From NCBI GenBank assembly GCA_018003015.1, contig JAGNEZ010000023.1, forward strand, positions 27,089 to 91,088: 64,000 nucleotides of DNA. The letters are read 5' to 3'. The first letter of the stretch is position 1; each line of letters opens with the position of its first letter. A program made the position numbers and the translations under genes. The notes under the pieces are model-generated. The model was not told the origin of the DNA. It searched no databases and saw nothing but the letters and a program-made list of their open reading frames with translations. This stretch comes from Phycisphaerae bacterium. GTDB lineage: Bacteria > Planctomycetota > Phycisphaerae > UBA1845 > PWPN01. Positions 53,739 to 63,166 of this stretch are shown one piece after another.

Positions 53739-54929
53739 TCATGACTCCGCGAGTATCGACCGCCCCGCGTTCTGCGTCAGTAGGGTGAGCATGATTTCCG
53801 TGGCTTGGTAGAGCTGATCGAGATCCAGATACTCGTCGGCGGTATGAGCCTGGGCAATGTCGCCCGGGCCGATCAGTACCGAGGGAATGCCAGCGCTGCT
53901 GAACGGACCGCTGTCCGCAAAGTAGTTCACCCCTCGCGGCCCCTCCTGACCGTTGGCTTCGCGACACAGATCCAGCAGCCGGCGCGCCAAGGGCCCATCG
54001 ACCGGGGTGTCCAGCGGGGCGAGCGTACGGACGCTCTCAATCGCGAAACACCGCTCGTCGCCCACATACGCAGCCAACATCCGTTCAAAATCCGCCAGCA
54101 GCTCCGACGAGGCCTTCCAGGGAATCAGCCGGCTGTCGATGAAGGCCCGACATCGGGCCGGAATGATGTTGCCCTTCGCCCCTCCCTGGATGAGCGTAAC
54201 CTGGGCCGTTGAACGACCAAGCAGCGGATGGCTGACCTGCCGGATGTACTCCAGCCACGGACCATGCGTGAACTCAACCACCCTGGCCATCAGATCGATG
54301 GCGTTCACCCCACGGTCGGGCACAGAGGCGTGACAGGAACGGCCGCGGGTCTCAACCTCCATCCATAACGGACCTTTGTGGCAGGTCACCAGTTCACACC
54401 CCGTCGGCTCGCCAACGATCGCCGCGTCAGCCCGAAATCCGTAGTCCATCAGGGCCGCCGCCCCGTCACACCCCGTCTCCTCGCTCATGCTCGCCACAAA
54501 GTAGATCTGGTCGGCCGGCAACATGTCCCCATGGTAGGCCAACTCCAGTGCAGTCAGGAAGGCGGCCATCGAACCCTTGGTGTCGCATGTCCCCCGACCG
54601 TACATCCGCCCGTCACGCACCTCGGCGGCAAAAGGCTCTACCGTCATCCCCTCGACGGTCACCGTGTCCAGATGAGCCTCGAGCACCAGCCGCTTACCCG
54701 TGACCCTCTCCCGCCAGTGGGCAATCAGGTTGGGCCGACCCGGGAAAACCTCCTGACGCGCGACGGTCATGCCCATACGCCGAAGACGGTCGCTCACGAA
54801 ATCGGCAATCCGCTCCTCAGTTCGGTCCCGGTTGGCCTGCTCCGTCGAGGTGACCGCACTGTCAATCCGCACCAAATCGGCCAGCAGCCCCCGGACCCGA
54901 TCCTTCTCCATCTCGCTGAGACGTTCCAT
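53739..54929 (-). CDS. M20-family peptidase/deacylase (ArgE/DapE-like)
   Basis: 396 residues. LEAHLDTV supplies the first zinc His and the Asp; RGTCDTKGSMAA is the next metal motif; SEETGCDGA has the catalytic Glu, and EPTGCELV and a C-terminal His complete the zinc set. The middle contains the dimerisation domain (KGPLWMEVETRGRSCHAS). Members cleave acyl groups or peptides, such as acetylornithine or succinyl-diaminopimelate; the substrate cannot be chosen. No ribosome site precedes the ATG; TACAAT lies eight bases upstream (see the promoter entry). Confidence 0.88.
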   Translation of the reverse strand: MERLSEMEKDRVRGLLADLVRIDSAVTSTEQANRDRTEERIADFVSDRLRRMGMTVARQEVFPGRPNLIAHWRERVTGKRLVLEAHLDTVTVEGMTVEPFAAEVRDGRMYGRGTCDTKGSMAAFLTALELAYHGDMLPADQIYFVASMSEETGCDGAAALMDYGFRADAAIVGEPTGCELVTCHKGPLWMEVETRGRSCHASVPDRGVNAIDLMARVVEFTHGPWLEYIRQVSHPLLGRSTAQVTLIQGGAKGNIIPARCRAFIDSRLIPWKASSELLADFERMLAAYVGDERCFAIESVRTLAPLDTPVDGPLARRLLDLCREANGQEGPRGVNYFADSGPFSSAGIPSVLIGPGDIAQAHTADEYLDLDQLYQATEIMLTLLTQNAGRSILAES

Positions 54930-54937
54930 ACCCGGCG

Positions 54938-54966
54938 ATTGTACCGGTGAACCCGGCTCTCGTCAG
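54938..54966 (-). promoter_or_regulatory. Candidate M20-peptidase promoter, near-leaderless
   Basis: On the minus strand CTGACG (54966-54961) and TACAAT (54943-54938), 17 bases apart. The -10 ends eight bases before the ATG at 54929. Confidence 0.45.
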
Positions 54967-55457
54967 CGACCCGGGTCAGGAACCTCGAGAAATGCCAGAT
55001 CATCCCTGCCTAGGTCAAGCAGGGCCACCGTGGGTACCGACACCCGGTGCAGCGCGCCCGGATTGATGATCCGCAGGGTACCCCGCCGATAGTCGTCACG
55101 CTGGTGGGTGTGACCGTGAAACAGGTAGTCGTGACGACCAGAATCGGCCGCCGCCTGGATCCCGGGTTCATGGCCATGGAAAACCGCCACCTTCCTGCCG
55201 GCAAGAGTCAGACTCAACGGCCCGTCCGGCCAGGGCAGACCCAAAGCCCTCACATGATGCTCCCAACTCGGCCAGGGACGGTCGGTATTGCCCCAGACGA
55301 ACCAGCATCGCCAACCCAGCAATTCATCAAGGACTTCAAGCCCGCCAACGTCCCCGCAGTGCACGACGCCCTGCGCCCCCGCCACCTTCAAAACCGCCAG
55401 GGCCTGGCGCACCAGGGCCACCCGACCATGGCTGTCAGACATGATCCCCAGCCTCAT
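54963..55457 (-). CDS. YfcE/MJ0936-type metallophosphoesterase
   Basis: 164 residues. The five metal motifs of the calcineurin-like fold are complete: SDSHG (start), CGDVGG, GNTD, FHGHE and HGHTHQ. Members cleave phosphodiesters in vitro, and their natural substrates are mostly unknown. ATG at 55457 is chosen because GGGGAG lies five bases upstream. It is divergent from a second metallophosphoesterase gene 135 bases away, with a similar fold but a longer chain. Confidence 0.85.
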   Translation of the reverse strand: MRLGIMSDSHGRVALVRQALAVLKVAGAQGVVHCGDVGGLEVLDELLGWRCWFVWGNTDRPWPSWEHHVRALGLPWPDGPLSLTLAGRKVAVFHGHEPGIQAAADSGRHDYLFHGHTHQRDDYRRGTLRIINPGALHRVSVPTVALLDLGRDDLAFLEVPDPGR

Positions 55458-55592
55458 TCGCACTCCCCATGGCTCATTTGCCTGCGGGCAGGATTGCCCG
55501 TAGCATATCCCCTTTCGCCGTCGGGCTTAAGGCCAGATCGGCAATCCGCCGGCCAGGAGCGGTCCGGCACGGACGCATGGGGTAATGAACGC

Positions 55593-56357
55593 ATGTTCGC
55601 CATTATCAGCGACATTCACAGCAACATCGAGGCCCTGAACGCGGTCCTGGCCGACATCGAGACCCGCGGCGTCGATAAGATCGTCTGCCTCGGCGACATC
55701 GTGGGATACGGCCCCAACCCCTGCGAGTGCGTCGACCTCGTCATCGAACGCTGCGAATTCGCCATCTGCGGCAACCACGACCATGCCGTGTTCTACGAGC
55801 CCTATAATTTCAACGTCGGAGCGGAACGAGCCTGCTACTGGACCCGGCAAATCCTCGAGGACGAACCCAAGAAGGCCCTTCGAGACCGGAGATGGGAATT
55901 CCTCGGCAAACTACCCGTTCGGGCGGTCTATGAGGATATGCTCTTCGTCCACGGCTCGCCCCGCCGACCAGTCAACGAGTACCTTTTCGCCGACGACGTC
56001 TACTCCAACCCCCACAAGCTCATGGCCAACTTCGAACGCCTGCAGAACATCGCATGCTTCATCGGGCACACCCATGTCCCGGGCGTTTTTGTTGACGACC
56101 CCTATTTCGAATCACCCGAAGAATTGGCCGAACCGGGCGTCTACGAATTAGCCGAGGATGACAAGGTCATCATCAACATCGGCAGCGTCGGTCAGCCCCG
56201 GGACCGGGACCCGCGGGCTGCCTACGGGTTGGTCGATGACGACGGCCGGGTGGAGTTCCTCCGCGTCGAATACGACATCGAGAAGGTGGTTCACAAGATC
56301 CTGAACACCCCGGAATTGGACGACTTCCTCGGACACCGGCTGCTTGAAGGCCGCTAG
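55593..56357 (+). CDS. Metallophosphoesterase, second type
   Basis: 254 residues. SDIHSN at the start, GDIVGYGP, GNHDHAVF, FVHGSP and IGHTHVP are the metal-binding motifs of calcineurin-like phosphoesterases, nearest the YfcE/ApaH-like bacterial group. Its later part (INIGSVGQPRDRDPRAAYGLVD) is typical of the family annotated as metallophosphatase. It has no strong ribosome site. It lies divergently next to the shorter YfcE-like gene and 60 bases before yidC, so it may share the yidC transcript. The physiological substrate is unknown. Confidence 0.82.
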   Translation: MFAIISDIHSNIEALNAVLADIETRGVDKIVCLGDIVGYGPNPCECVDLVIERCEFAICGNHDHAVFYEPYNFNVGAERACYWTRQILEDEPKKALRDRRWEFLGKLPVRAVYEDMLFVHGSPRRPVNEYLFADDVYSNPHKLMANFERLQNIACFIGHTHVPGVFVDDPYFESPEELAEPGVYELAEDDKVIINIGSVGQPRDRDPRAAYGLVDDDGRVEFLRVEYDIEKVVHKILNTPELDDFLGHRLLEGR

Positions 56358-56417
56358 CCGGTATCCATGCGGGCCCCCGGCAAGAATCGATAGCCCTGCA
56401 CGACTGAGAAGGTGACG

Positions 56418-58532
56418 ATGCAATCCCGAAGAACGATTTATGCCCTCTTCGCCTCTGTGGCGGTCTTCTATCTCTGGATGCTCATCGCCCAGAAATACTT
56501 CATCAAGCCCCAGCCGCCCTCAGCCACCCAGCCCGCCGCCACCCAGACGGCAACTACCCAGGTCTCCGAACCGTTCGCCACCACCAGACCGGCCGGCACT
56601 ACCCCAACCAGCGCCGAAGCCTCCATCGCGGCCACCACCGAGCCAGCCACCCCCTCGACCGGCCAGGTCCAGGTCGTCGGCGGCGAGGACCAGACACCTG
56701 TCGTCCTCGGCAGCACCCGGCCGGGCGGCCCGTTCCCCATGGCCGTCCAGATCCTGCCACGCGGCGCAGCCATCAGCACCGTCGAGCTTCGTGACCACGA
56801 CAAGAGCATCGAACACAAGGCCCCCTACCCGCTACTGTCACCCCTGGTCGCCTCAGACCCCATGGGCCGTGAACAGGCCCTCCCTTCCTTTGTCACCCCC
56901 AAGGTGCGATTCGAAAACCTCGGCCTCGATGTGGATCTCGATCGCATCACCTGGAAGGTGGAATCGACCACCACGAATGAAGTCGTCTTGTCCGCCCGCG
57001 TCCAGAGACCGGATCGCAAACCGATCGCCCGACTGGTGAAAACCTACTCCCTCGCCAACCAGCTGCCCAACCCCGACGTGCCCGCGAACCGGACCTACGA
57101 TCTGGGCCTGTCCCTCAAGATCGAGAACCTCAGCGAGAGCAACCTTGAAGCTATCATCGTCCAGCAAGGACCACTCGGGATGCGCAAGGAAAACTCACGC
57201 GCCGAAGACCGCAGCCTTCTCGCAGTCTATTGGGAACAGGGCAAGCTGGTCAACAAGAGCTGCGTTCGCTCCGATGTGATCAGCAAAAAGCTCACCCTCC
57301 TGGCCAAGGATAGCGATGCCGGCGGTACCCGCGTCGCCTGGACCGCCCAGAGCAATATGTACTTCACCTGCATCGTGGCCCCCCGCGACCGAACTTCGCC
57401 CGAGGATCGGCCCCGCTTCGCCTCCGTCGAGGCGGCTGCGCTCACCCCCGATGCCGTCAACCGCGTCGAGGACCTGACCTTCCGCTACATCACCACACCA
57501 ATCAGCATCGCCAAGGGCGGCAGCCAGGAAGTGAATTTCGACTGCTACATGGGACCCAAATCAAAGGAAGCCTTCGAGAAAAACGCAACCTACCGCCAGC
57601 GAGACTACTACCAGGTCATCGCCCAGGCCTTCTACTTCTGCGCCCCCGCAAGCCTGGTCAGCCTGATGATGAACCTGCTCAACGTGTTCCACAAAATCCC
57701 CCCCCACAACTACGGTATCGCCATCATCGTGCTCGTCCTGGTCGTGCGGGCAGTGCTCCACCCCATCACCAAGAAGAGCCAGGTCAATATGTTCAAGATG
57801 CAGAAACAGCAGGCCACCCTCCAGCCCAAGATAGCCGCCCTTCGCGAGAAGTACGGCAACGACAAGGCCAAGCTGCAGCAGGCCACCATGCAGGTGTATA
57901 GCGAGGCGGGCATCAACCCCGCTGGCACCATCCTCTCCTGCCTGCCCCTGATGCTGCAGATCCCCATCTGGGGCGCCCTCTGGACCGCCCTCGCCTGCAC
58001 CGTGGACATGCGCCACGCCCCCTTCGACGGCTGGTGGATCAAGGACCTCGCCGGCGCCGATGCCATCTACACCTTCAGCAAGCCAATCGAGATCCCGCTC
58101 CTCTCCTATCTCATGGGCGGCCCCATGGAGTCCATCAATATCCTGCCCATCCTGCTGGGAATCTCCCAAATCCTCCAAACCAAATACATGCCCCACAGCA
58201 GTACGCCCCAACAGAAGGGGGCTGCTCATGACCAGATGGAGCAGCAGCGCAAGATGATGATGTTCATGAGCGTCTTCTTCATCTTCCTGCTCTACAACGC
58301 TCCATCCGGCCTCAACCTGTACATCGCGTCAAGCAACTTCTTCGGCATCATCGAGCAGTGGCGGATCCGCAAGCACCTCGCCGTCCTCGAAAACCGGCAT
58401 GCTCAGGAACAAGCCCTCCGCAAGACCGACGACCAGCCACGCCCGAAAAGCTGGCTGCAGCAGAAATGGGACCGCCTGTCCAAGGAAATCGAGGACGCCA
58501 AAAAAATCGAGAGCACGCGAAAAAAGAAATGA
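56418..58532 (+). CDS. yidC: Membrane protein insertase YidC
   Basis: 704 residues. An N-terminal membrane segment (about 7-24) is followed by a long Thr/Pro-rich linker (residues 35-90) and the periplasmic beta-sandwich domain. The C-terminal 60YidC core (residues 410-640) has five membrane segments with LLNVFHKIPPHNYGIAIIVL and the catalytic groove Arg (VVRAVLHPITKK). It inserts membrane proteins with or without the Sec translocon. The C-terminal tail is basic. GAAGG lies five bases before the ATG. The usual rpmH-rnpA neighbours are not here. Confidence 0.93.
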   Translation: MQSRRTIYALFASVAVFYLWMLIAQKYFIKPQPPSATQPAATQTATTQVSEPFATTRPAGTTPTSAEASIAATTEPATPSTGQVQVVGGEDQTPVVLGSTRPGGPFPMAVQILPRGAAISTVELRDHDKSIEHKAPYPLLSPLVASDPMGREQALPSFVTPKVRFENLGLDVDLDRITWKVESTTTNEVVLSARVQRPDRKPIARLVKTYSLANQLPNPDVPANRTYDLGLSLKIENLSESNLEAIIVQQGPLGMRKENSRAEDRSLLAVYWEQGKLVNKSCVRSDVISKKLTLLAKDSDAGGTRVAWTAQSNMYFTCIVAPRDRTSPEDRPRFASVEAAALTPDAVNRVEDLTFRYITTPISIAKGGSQEVNFDCYMGPKSKEAFEKNATYRQRDYYQVIAQAFYFCAPASLVSLMMNLLNVFHKIPPHNYGIAIIVLVLVVRAVLHPITKKSQVNMFKMQKQQATLQPKIAALREKYGNDKAKLQQATMQVYSEAGINPAGTILSCLPLMLQIPIWGALWTALACTVDMRHAPFDGWWIKDLAGADAIYTFSKPIEIPLLSYLMGGPMESINILPILLGISQILQTKYMPHSSTPQQKGAAHDQMEQQRKMMMFMSVFFIFLLYNAPSGLNLYIASSNFFGIIEQWRIRKHLAVLENRHAQEQALRKTDDQPRPKSWLQQKWDRLSKEIEDAKKIESTRKKK

Positions 58533-58654
58533 AGAGGCTCGGCACACACCTCGCGGCCAGCCCGCGGCCACCGGTGACAGGCCCGCAGGCACCCCCTCCT
58601 ATGCCCGCCCCGACCACGACTCTCCCGAAACCCAACACAATCCGCCAGCCCAAC

Positions 58655-59374
58655 TCACGGCTTGCGGCCACCGGCGGTCAGCTCAAGCGATGACTCCAGC
58701 TGGCCATCACCGTACAGCTCCATCTTCAGCATGCCAAACACCGGCGCTTCCGAACTCACCCACGTCCGCCGGACATAGTCAACACCCTCGTCGACCCACC
58801 GGTCTTCGTAAAACACCGCATCCCAGGTCCGCCCGGCCAGTTCGACCGCCAACTCACCCCACCCCCGCCTCGCCTTGACCGCGCCAACCGCTACCGCAAC
58901 CGGATCCATGTTCCTGAAATCCTCCCGCAAAGCCGGCAACCCCAAAGGCTTGCCCCCCTGGAACACCGTGACCCGCATCGTCACCGTCGCCGCCCGAACA
59001 TCCGTCACCTCGTACAGCACCTCCCGCCCCCCCATCGCCGCCAGCCGAGCCCATTCCCCCGCCACGGCATCGCTCAACGGCTCGAACCCCGGCACCCCAC
59101 CGGCGGCTGGCTCACTCGCCGACCCTGCCAACGCCATCGCGGCTTGCCCGACCGCGGGGGCACTCCCAACCTCGCGCCCATCGACAGGACACGACACCGC
59201 ATGGGACGGTGCAACCGCAACCCCCGGAAGCGCAGAGCTCAGACCGGTCTTGGCCGAGACCGACGGCTCAGACCCGGGCTGCCCACCACCATCACAACCC
59301 CCCGACAGAGCGGCCGCAAACAGAATCACGACCAGGCCGCCACAAACCTCCTGCCATGGCTCAAGGTTGCCCAT
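58655..59374 (-). CDS. Hypothetical lipoprotein
   Basis: 239 residues. A leader with LSGGC as lipobox ends at about residue 27 and is followed by a Ser/Gly/Ala/Pro-rich linker and a C-terminal beta-rich domain (YEVTDVRAATVTMRVTVFQGGKPLG...). I do not recognise a family. GAAGG lies seven bases before the ATG at 59374. It is convergent with yidC and divergent from bcp. Nothing shows its function. Confidence 0.65.
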   Translation of the reverse strand: MGNLEPWQEVCGGLVVILFAAALSGGCDGGGQPGSEPSVSAKTGLSSALPGVAVAPSHAVSCPVDGREVGSAPAVGQAAMALAGSASEPAAGGVPGFEPLSDAVAGEWARLAAMGGREVLYEVTDVRAATVTMRVTVFQGGKPLGLPALREDFRNMDPVAVAVGAVKARRGWGELAVELAGRTWDAVFYEDRWVDEGVDYVRRTWVSSEAPVFGMLKMELYGDGQLESSLELTAGGRKP

Positions 59375-59501
59375 GAACAGACCTTCTAACCCCTCGGCAA
59401 CACCCCCGCAAGAGACCGGCCAACCCTTGCCTTCGCCCAAATCACGCCTATTCTCCCAATGAGGACGAAGTGACTTCAGCCGCAATGGGTGAGGCAACGC
59501 C

Positions 59502-60005
59502 ATGGCAAAAGCAAAAAACACCACCACCAGCTACCCCCAGGTTGGCAAGAAAGCCCCCGCCTTCTCGGCACCAGCTTCCAACGGCAAGACAATCAGGCTG
59601 GCCGATCTCAAGGGCAACGTCGTCGCCCTGTACTTCTATCCCAAGGACAATACGCCCGGCTGCACAACCGAGGCTTGCGGCTTTCGAGATGCCTATACCC
59701 ACCTTGCCAAGGCGGAAATCACCGTCCTCGGCGTCTCTCCAGACTCCTTGGACTCACACCGCAAATTCATCGCCAAATTCAACCTGCCGTTCCCCCTGCT
59801 TGCGGATACCGACCAGGCCATCTGCAAGGCCTACGGCGTGTGGCAGACAAAGTCAATGTACGGCAGAGAGTACATGGGCGTCGCCCGAACCACGTTCGTG
59901 ATCGACCGAAACGGAACCATCGCCCACGTGTTCGAGAAGGTCAAGCCCGACGGCCACGAGACCGAAGTGCTCGACTGGATCAGCAAAAACCTGAAACGCC
60001 CCTGA
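59502..60005 (+). CDS. bcp: Peroxiredoxin, BCP/PrxQ type
   Basis: 167 residues. YFYPKDNTPGCTTEACGFRD carries the peroxidatic Cys and, five residues on, the resolving Cys, the classic atypical 2-Cys arrangement of BCP. The rest (LGVSPDSLDSHRKFIAKFNLPFPLLAD, then RTTFVIDRNG) follows the family. It reduces hydrogen peroxide and organic peroxides with thioredoxin, useful for an anaerobe. GTGAGG lies before the ATG. It is convergent with hisB. Confidence 0.93.
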   Translation: MAKAKNTTTSYPQVGKKAPAFSAPASNGKTIRLADLKGNVVALYFYPKDNTPGCTTEACGFRDAYTHLAKAEITVLGVSPDSLDSHRKFIAKFNLPFPLLADTDQAICKAYGVWQTKSMYGREYMGVARTTFVIDRNGTIAHVFEKVKPDGHETEVLDWISKNLKRP

Positions 60006-60036
60006 CAACCAGGGCCACATGACGGATCCAGGCCCC

Positions 60037-60059
60037 GCCATCCTCACTCAGAGGATGCC
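60037..60059. terminator. Possible bidirectional terminator hairpin between bcp and hisB
   Basis: GCCATCCTC and GAGGATGCC face each other across a five-base loop (eight of nine pairs). It lies at the convergent end of bcp and overlaps the last codons of hisB. It lacks a T-run, so termination would be inefficient. Confidence 0.3.
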
Positions 60060-60686
60060 CTTGGTCGAGGGAACGGCCGTCTCCCGCGGGTCAACCTCGC
60101 ATGCCTGACGAAGCGCCTTGCCAAAGGCCTTGAAGACGGCCTCCGCCATGTGGTGATTGTTCGTGCCGTAGGGAACCTCGACGTGAAGGTTCATCTTCGC
60201 GCTGCGGGCAACAGCAACGAGAAACTCCTCGACCAGCTGGACGTCAAACGTGCCAATCTTCGAGCCGCGGTACTTCACCCGATGTGCAACCGCCACCCGG
60301 CCGGAAAGGTCCACCGCCACCCGGGCCAGCGATTCCTCCATGGGCAAAATGAAAAAGCCGTACCGGCGAATGCCCCGCTTGCCACCCAGGGCTTCGTTCA
60401 GCGCCTCCCCCAGGCAAATGCCAACATCCTCCACCGTGTGGTGATCGTCGACATGCAGGTCGCCTTCCGCCTTGACGGTCAGATCAAAGAGCCCATGCCG
60501 GGCCACGTGGTGGAGCATGTGATCGAAGAAACCAATGCCCGTGTCAATCGTCGCCTGACCACTGCCGTCGAGATCGATGGTCAGCTCAATACGGGTCTCT
60601 TTCGTGGACCGCCGCACCGTGGCAGTCCGCCGGCCAACGCCGCTGCGTGCGGCCTTCCCCACCCTCGCAGTCGCTTTCTTGCTCAC
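60048..60686 (-). CDS. hisB: Imidazoleglycerol-phosphate dehydratase
   Basis: 212 residues. TGIGFFDHMLHHVARHG and DDHHTVEDVGICLGEAL supply the metal-binding histidine sets of HisB, and VPYGTNNHHMAEAVFKAFGKAL the later ones. The first 28 residues are an extra basic stretch (KKATARVGKAARSGVGRRT). HisB turns imidazoleglycerol phosphate into imidazoleacetol phosphate in histidine synthesis. The start overlaps the hisC stop by four bases. Third in the hisD-hisC-hisB run. Confidence 0.95.
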   Translation of the reverse strand: MSKKATARVGKAARSGVGRRTATVRRSTKETRIELTIDLDGSGQATIDTGIGFFDHMLHHVARHGLFDLTVKAEGDLHVDDHHTVEDVGICLGEALNEALGGKRGIRRYGFFILPMEESLARVAVDLSGRVAVAHRVKYRGSKIGTFDVQLVEEFLVAVARSAKMNLHVEVPYGTNNHHMAEAVFKAFGKALRQACEVDPRETAVPSTKGIL

Positions 60687-61744
60687 GCGCTCAGCTCCTT
60701 GACAGCGGCAATCAGGGCATCATTCTGCTCCGGCGTGCCAATGCTGATTCGCAGCTTGTCATCGAGACCCGGAATGTTAAAGTATCGGACGAGAATCCGT
60801 CGGGCCTTGAGCGATTCATACAGCTGCCGGGCGGGAGGCCTCCTGGCGGTGGTGAGCAGGAAATTCGATTGGCTCGGCAATGACGAGAGCCCAAGCCCCG
60901 CCAGAGCGTCAGCCAGCCGGCCACGTTCCGTGATCACCTTCTGACGAGTCCGCTCGCGGTAGGCCTGATCGTCCAACGCGGCCGACGCCGCGGCGATGGC
61001 CACCGCGTCGACGTTGTAGCTGTCCTTCACCTTCATCAGGCCGTCGATCAGTCCCCGATCACCCACGGCGAAGCCAAACCGAAGACCGGCCAGTGAATAC
61101 CCTTTGCTCATCGTCCGCATGACCAGCACATTCTTGCGCGTCTTGGCCAGCTCCATGCAGTTGTCGTAGGCAAAGTCCGCATAGGCCTCGTCAACGCAGA
61201 GAACACCATCAATCGCGTCGGCCAGCCGGGCAACGTCCGCGACCGGCACAAACGTCGAGGTCGGAGAGTTCGGGTTCGCGAGGTAGATCACCTGCCCCCG
61301 GGCCGCCACCAGCTGGTCAATCGGCAGCGAGTAATCCTCCGGCCAGGCCACCTCACGCACGATCGACGCCTGGATGCTGGCCAATACACTGTACAACGTG
61401 TACGTCGGCGTCGGATAGACCAGGGCCGCGTCCGGCCCGCTCAAGGCCCGAACACCAAGATTCAGAATATCATCCATCCCGTTGCCGCAGATCACCATGT
61501 CACGGGTCACACCGAACACCCTGGCCGCAGTGTCCCGGAACAGGTTGCCCAGCGGATTGGGATACCGGCGAAGCTGGTCGGGGCCGATCGCCGCAATAGC
61601 CTGCATGACCCTCGCCGAGGGCGGATAAGGGTTCTCATTGGTGTTAAGCTTGATCACCAAGGGATCGCTCGGCTGCTCACCGGGCACGTATCCTTCAAGC
61701 GCGGCAATGCTCTTTCGGAAGTAGCTCGTCATCGTCTGCATCAA
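60683..61744 (-). CDS. hisC: Histidinol-phosphate aminotransferase
   Basis: 353 residues. KLNTNENPYPPS at the start, VYPTPTYTLYSVLA, CVDEAYADFA (Asp of the cofactor site) and MRTMSKGYSLAGLRFG (the PLP lysine) follow the HisC pattern. It converts imidazoleacetol phosphate into histidinol phosphate. It starts 12 bases after the hisD stop and overlaps hisB by four bases, so the three genes are one transcription unit. Confidence 0.95.
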   Translation of the reverse strand: MMQTMTSYFRKSIAALEGYVPGEQPSDPLVIKLNTNENPYPPSARVMQAIAAIGPDQLRRYPNPLGNLFRDTAARVFGVTRDMVICGNGMDDILNLGVRALSGPDAALVYPTPTYTLYSVLASIQASIVREVAWPEDYSLPIDQLVAARGQVIYLANPNSPTSTFVPVADVARLADAIDGVLCVDEAYADFAYDNCMELAKTRKNVLVMRTMSKGYSLAGLRFGFAVGDRGLIDGLMKVKDSYNVDAVAIAAASAALDDQAYRERTRQKVITERGRLADALAGLGLSSLPSQSNFLLTTARRPPARQLYESLKARRILVRYFNIPGLDDKLRISIGTPEQNDALIAAVKELSA

Positions 61745-61756
61745 CCTGGATCGTGG

Positions 61757-63076
61757 TCACTTGTCCTGAACACGGATCGTCGCCGACCGGGCGTGGGCCT
61801 CAAGACACTCCGCTCTCGCGAGCGCGTCGATGGCGGCCGCGTCCCGAGCCAGCCCCTCAGCGGTGTACTCGATGAGACTGGTGCGTCGAAGGAACCCCAG
61901 CGCCGAGACCCCGCTCCAGAAACGGGCGGTCCCCCCGGTCGGCAGCACGTGCGACGGACCGGCCACGTAGTCGCCCGCCGACTCCGGCGTGAAATGACCA
62001 AGGAAAATCGCACCCGCCGAGTCAATACGCTCGCCAAGCACCCCCGGGTTGCGCGTCGCAATCTCGAGGTGCTCCGGGGCAATGTCGTTGGCCAGAACAA
62101 CCGCTTCGTCCATGTCGCGAATCACCACCATCGCCCCATACTTCGCCAAACAGCGAATCGCACCCTGCGGACGGGCAAGCTCGACCAGCTGGGCGTCCAA
62201 CTCCACCATCACCCGGTCCGCCAGCCGACGCTCATCAGTCAGCAGAATCGCGCAGCCGGGATCGTGCTCCGCCTGGGCAAGCATATCGGCGGCTACATAG
62301 TCCGGCCGGGCAGACGAGTCCGCGATGATCAGCACCTCGCTCGGCCCGGCAAACATGTCAATGTCCACCACCCCGAAAAGGAAACGCTTCGCCAACTGAC
62401 CGTAAACGTTGCCTGGCCCGACAATCTTGTCCACCCGGGCAACCCGCTCGGTACCCATGGCCATGGCGGCAATCGCCTGGGCCCCGCCCATCCGGTATAC
62501 CTCGGTCACACCCAATTCACCAGCCACCGCCAGAATCGCCGGATGAACGTCGTTGTTGTGCCGCGGCGGAGCGGCGATGGCAATCTCCTGCACGCCGGCC
62601 ACTTGGGCAGGCACCACGCTGTGGATGGCGGAAGACAACAGCGGCGCCGAGGCGCCGGGCACGCAAACCCCGACACGCCGCACCGGACGGCTGCGAACCG
62701 ACAGCGTCCGCCCGTGAAGAGCCAGCGAGTCCGTGCGGGCCGTGAGGAGATGCTCTTGAAACTGGCTCACCGCCCGAATGGCGTGGCGGGCGGCTTCCAT
62801 CAGTCCCCGCGAAGCCTCCGCTTGAGCCCGGACAACCCGCTCGACCGGAACACGCACGGCATCCGGCGGAACATCGGCTGCGTCAACCCGGGCAGTGATC
62901 TCGGATACCGCCGTGTCACCCCGGTGCCGAACGTCGGCAATGATGTCCCGGACCACTTCCGTCTCAGGCGGCGTGTCCAGGACTAGCCCGTCCAGCAGCA
63001 GCGGCCTGCGAATCTCCCGCAACGCGGCGGCGACGGCATTCACCGTCTGACCCTCAATCAAGCGCATCTCAGGCAT
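61757..63076 (-). CDS. hisD: Histidinol dehydrogenase
   Basis: 439 residues. AGPSEVLIIADSSARPDYVAADMLAQAEHDPG holds the conserved Gln/His zinc ligands, and HVLPTGGTARFWSGVSALGFLRR the C-terminal signature. It makes histidine from histidinol in two NAD-dependent steps. GAGGGGGAG lies about nine bases before the ATG at 63076. First gene of the his run in this window. Confidence 0.95.
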   Translation of the reverse strand: MPEMRLIEGQTVNAVAAALREIRRPLLLDGLVLDTPPETEVVRDIIADVRHRGDTAVSEITARVDAADVPPDAVRVPVERVVRAQAEASRGLMEAARHAIRAVSQFQEHLLTARTDSLALHGRTLSVRSRPVRRVGVCVPGASAPLLSSAIHSVVPAQVAGVQEIAIAAPPRHNNDVHPAILAVAGELGVTEVYRMGGAQAIAAMAMGTERVARVDKIVGPGNVYGQLAKRFLFGVVDIDMFAGPSEVLIIADSSARPDYVAADMLAQAEHDPGCAILLTDERRLADRVMVELDAQLVELARPQGAIRCLAKYGAMVVIRDMDEAVVLANDIAPEHLEIATRNPGVLGERIDSAGAIFLGHFTPESAGDYVAGPSHVLPTGGTARFWSGVSALGFLRRTSLIEYTAEGLARDAAAIDALARAECLEAHARSATIRVQDK

Positions 63077-63166
63077 CGTCGTCAACTCCCCCTCTACCCC
63101 GACAGGGGGCGAGGGAAGCCCCATTATAAGATGAAGCAGGAATGCTGGCTATTGGCAGGGCAAAGG

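Noticed and set aside
58533..58654. Terminator between yidC and the lipoprotein gene
   Set aside because: No convincing stem with a T-run was found in this GC-rich gap.
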